DNA from: Taenia hydatigena
Lineage: Eukaryota > Platyhelminthes > Cestoda > Cyclophyllidea > Taeniidae
Assembly: GCA_036345935.2 (NCBI GenBank)
Contig: JADWOT020000007.1
Span: 11,328,099-11,392,098, forward strand
Reading direction: 5' to 3'
Length of the DNA: 64,000 nucleotides
Shown: positions 63,372-64,000 of the stretch, in pieces
How positions within the stretch are numbered: the first letter of the stretch is position 1
Layout: each line of letters starts with the position of its first letter
Translations under genes and position numbers: made by a program
The notes under the pieces: model-generated
Database searches by the model: none
What the model saw: only the letters and a program-made list of their open reading frames with translations
What the model was told of the DNA's origin: nothing

Positions 63372-63596
63372 TCACTTCTTTGCTGTGATAAACACGGCCT
63401 CCAGGCACCTCCGAATGTCCAGTTCCTCTGAGACGAGCGACAAGGACGGAAATGTTTTGTCCTGGCCATAAGCCCGTGGGGGTAGCTTCCAGTCAAGTAT
63501 GCACTGAAGATGCACTGACCCCCACCACCGCTTTCCAATCGGCATAATGGCCACCAGTGGTGCTCTTGAGCTTAAGTAGCGGATCCGTGTGTAAGT
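63372..63596 (-). CDS. candidate terminal exon, unknown protein
   Basis: The minus strand is open for about 74 codons to TGA and includes PLVAIMPIGKRWWGSVHLQC, ILDWKLPPRAYGQDKTFPSL and SLVSEELDIRRCLEAVFITA before KK and the stop. G/C-rich third positions (CTG GTG GCC ... CTC GTC ... CTG GAC) and a nearby AATAAA support a coding 3' end. A second minus frame is open over the same bases (GGGGQCIFSAYLTGSYPHGL), which weakens the choice. The acceptor is unclear; the start given is the upstream stop boundary. No family recognised; the rest of the gene would lie at higher coordinates, near or beyond the window edge. Confidence 0.35.
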   Translation of the reverse strand, partial: TYTRIRYLSSRAPLVAIMPIGKRWWGSVHLQCILDWKLPPRAYGQDKTFPSLSLVSEELDIRRCLEAVFITAKK

Positions 63597-64000
63597 TTAT
63601 TGTTTTTATGTGCATGTCCTGGAGAACACTGTGTTCTGCACAAATGGAAACAACTATAAGTCATCGTAAAGCTTTATTTACCTCAGCATGCTCTCACGTG
63701 CCAACAATGAATGAGGATGGAAGGTGATTTAAAATCGAAGTGATTGATTAAATAAATAAAGTTGATGTTGAAAAATATGGAACTAAGCATTATGCCTTGG
63801 GTATCAATAGGTCAGCCAACAAGCGAAAGATTCAGACAAGTTGAGTTCCTGTGTTGTAAATGCATGCATATTTTTAAAACTCTGCAGGGATATTTGCTGC
63901 TTAGTTTTCGATATTCGTATCTTTCAGGAAGCCTAGTAAATTCACATAAGGGCTTTGGATTTAATCTACTGGTAATGAAAGCATACGCAAGAATCAATAA
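63597..64000. other. no supported gene (window edge)
   Basis: Possible intron of the minus-strand candidate gene. Nothing else recognised. Confidence 0.4.

Noticed and set aside
1..64000. CRISPR arrays, bacterial operons, rRNA genes or viral genes
   Set aside because: No regularly spaced repeats, rRNA core sequences, ribosome-binding-site gene trains or viral enzymes were seen.

Overview
This is a gene-poor stretch of animal (metazoan) nuclear DNA, not bacterial or viral. The evidence is a spliced F-box gene with GT-AG introns and an AATAAA signal, a spliceosomal U2 snRNA gene, degraded tRNA-like sequences, several old dispersed repeat families, and a decayed RAD54 fragment. The short introns (75 bp in the F-box gene, perhaps about 45 bp in the RAD54 remnant) and a let-7-type hairpin fit a parasitic flatworm such as a cestode. 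That placement is an inference and I hold it weakly. Apart from one 320-codon frame, open frames here (mostly 60-130 codons) are about as long and as many as random DNA of this composition would give, so most were left out.

Left part (1-13 kb). A repeat family, here called R1, has copies at 1-1575, 9019-11182 and 12168-13027, with a fourth fragment at 25081-25605. Copy 1 abuts a minus-strand RAD54 pseudogene (1576-2020). Between the R1 copies lies a full-length U2 snRNA gene (8712-8899, minus) whose stems are rebuilt by paired changes. It is followed by two convergent tRNA-like sequences (Met-like and Arg-CCT-like) at 11.3-11.6 kb.

Middle (13-44 kb). This part holds a second repeat family (R2: 15585-16053 plus, 33531-34053 minus), a tRNA-like remnant, an array with a period of about 190 bp at 36.4-36.8 kb, and the best protein gene: a two-exon FBXO4-like F-box protein (39701-40756, plus). 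About 190 bp away, head to head, is a candidate three-exon gene on the minus strand (39509-38645) of unknown function. A possible let-7-family microRNA hairpin lies downstream at 41536-41628.

Right part (44-64 kb). A tandem duplication with a unit of about 1.2 kb spans 47410-50794, and its first copy is split by a 963-bp insertion. There is one strong internal exon (52353-52642, plus) of an unrecognised gene, a Thr/Pro-rich frameshifted remnant near 53.5 kb, and a probable terminal exon on the minus strand near 63.4 kb. The protein genes show no operon-like organisation. They look like isolated genes, or parts of genes with long introns, in repeat-rich intergenic DNA.
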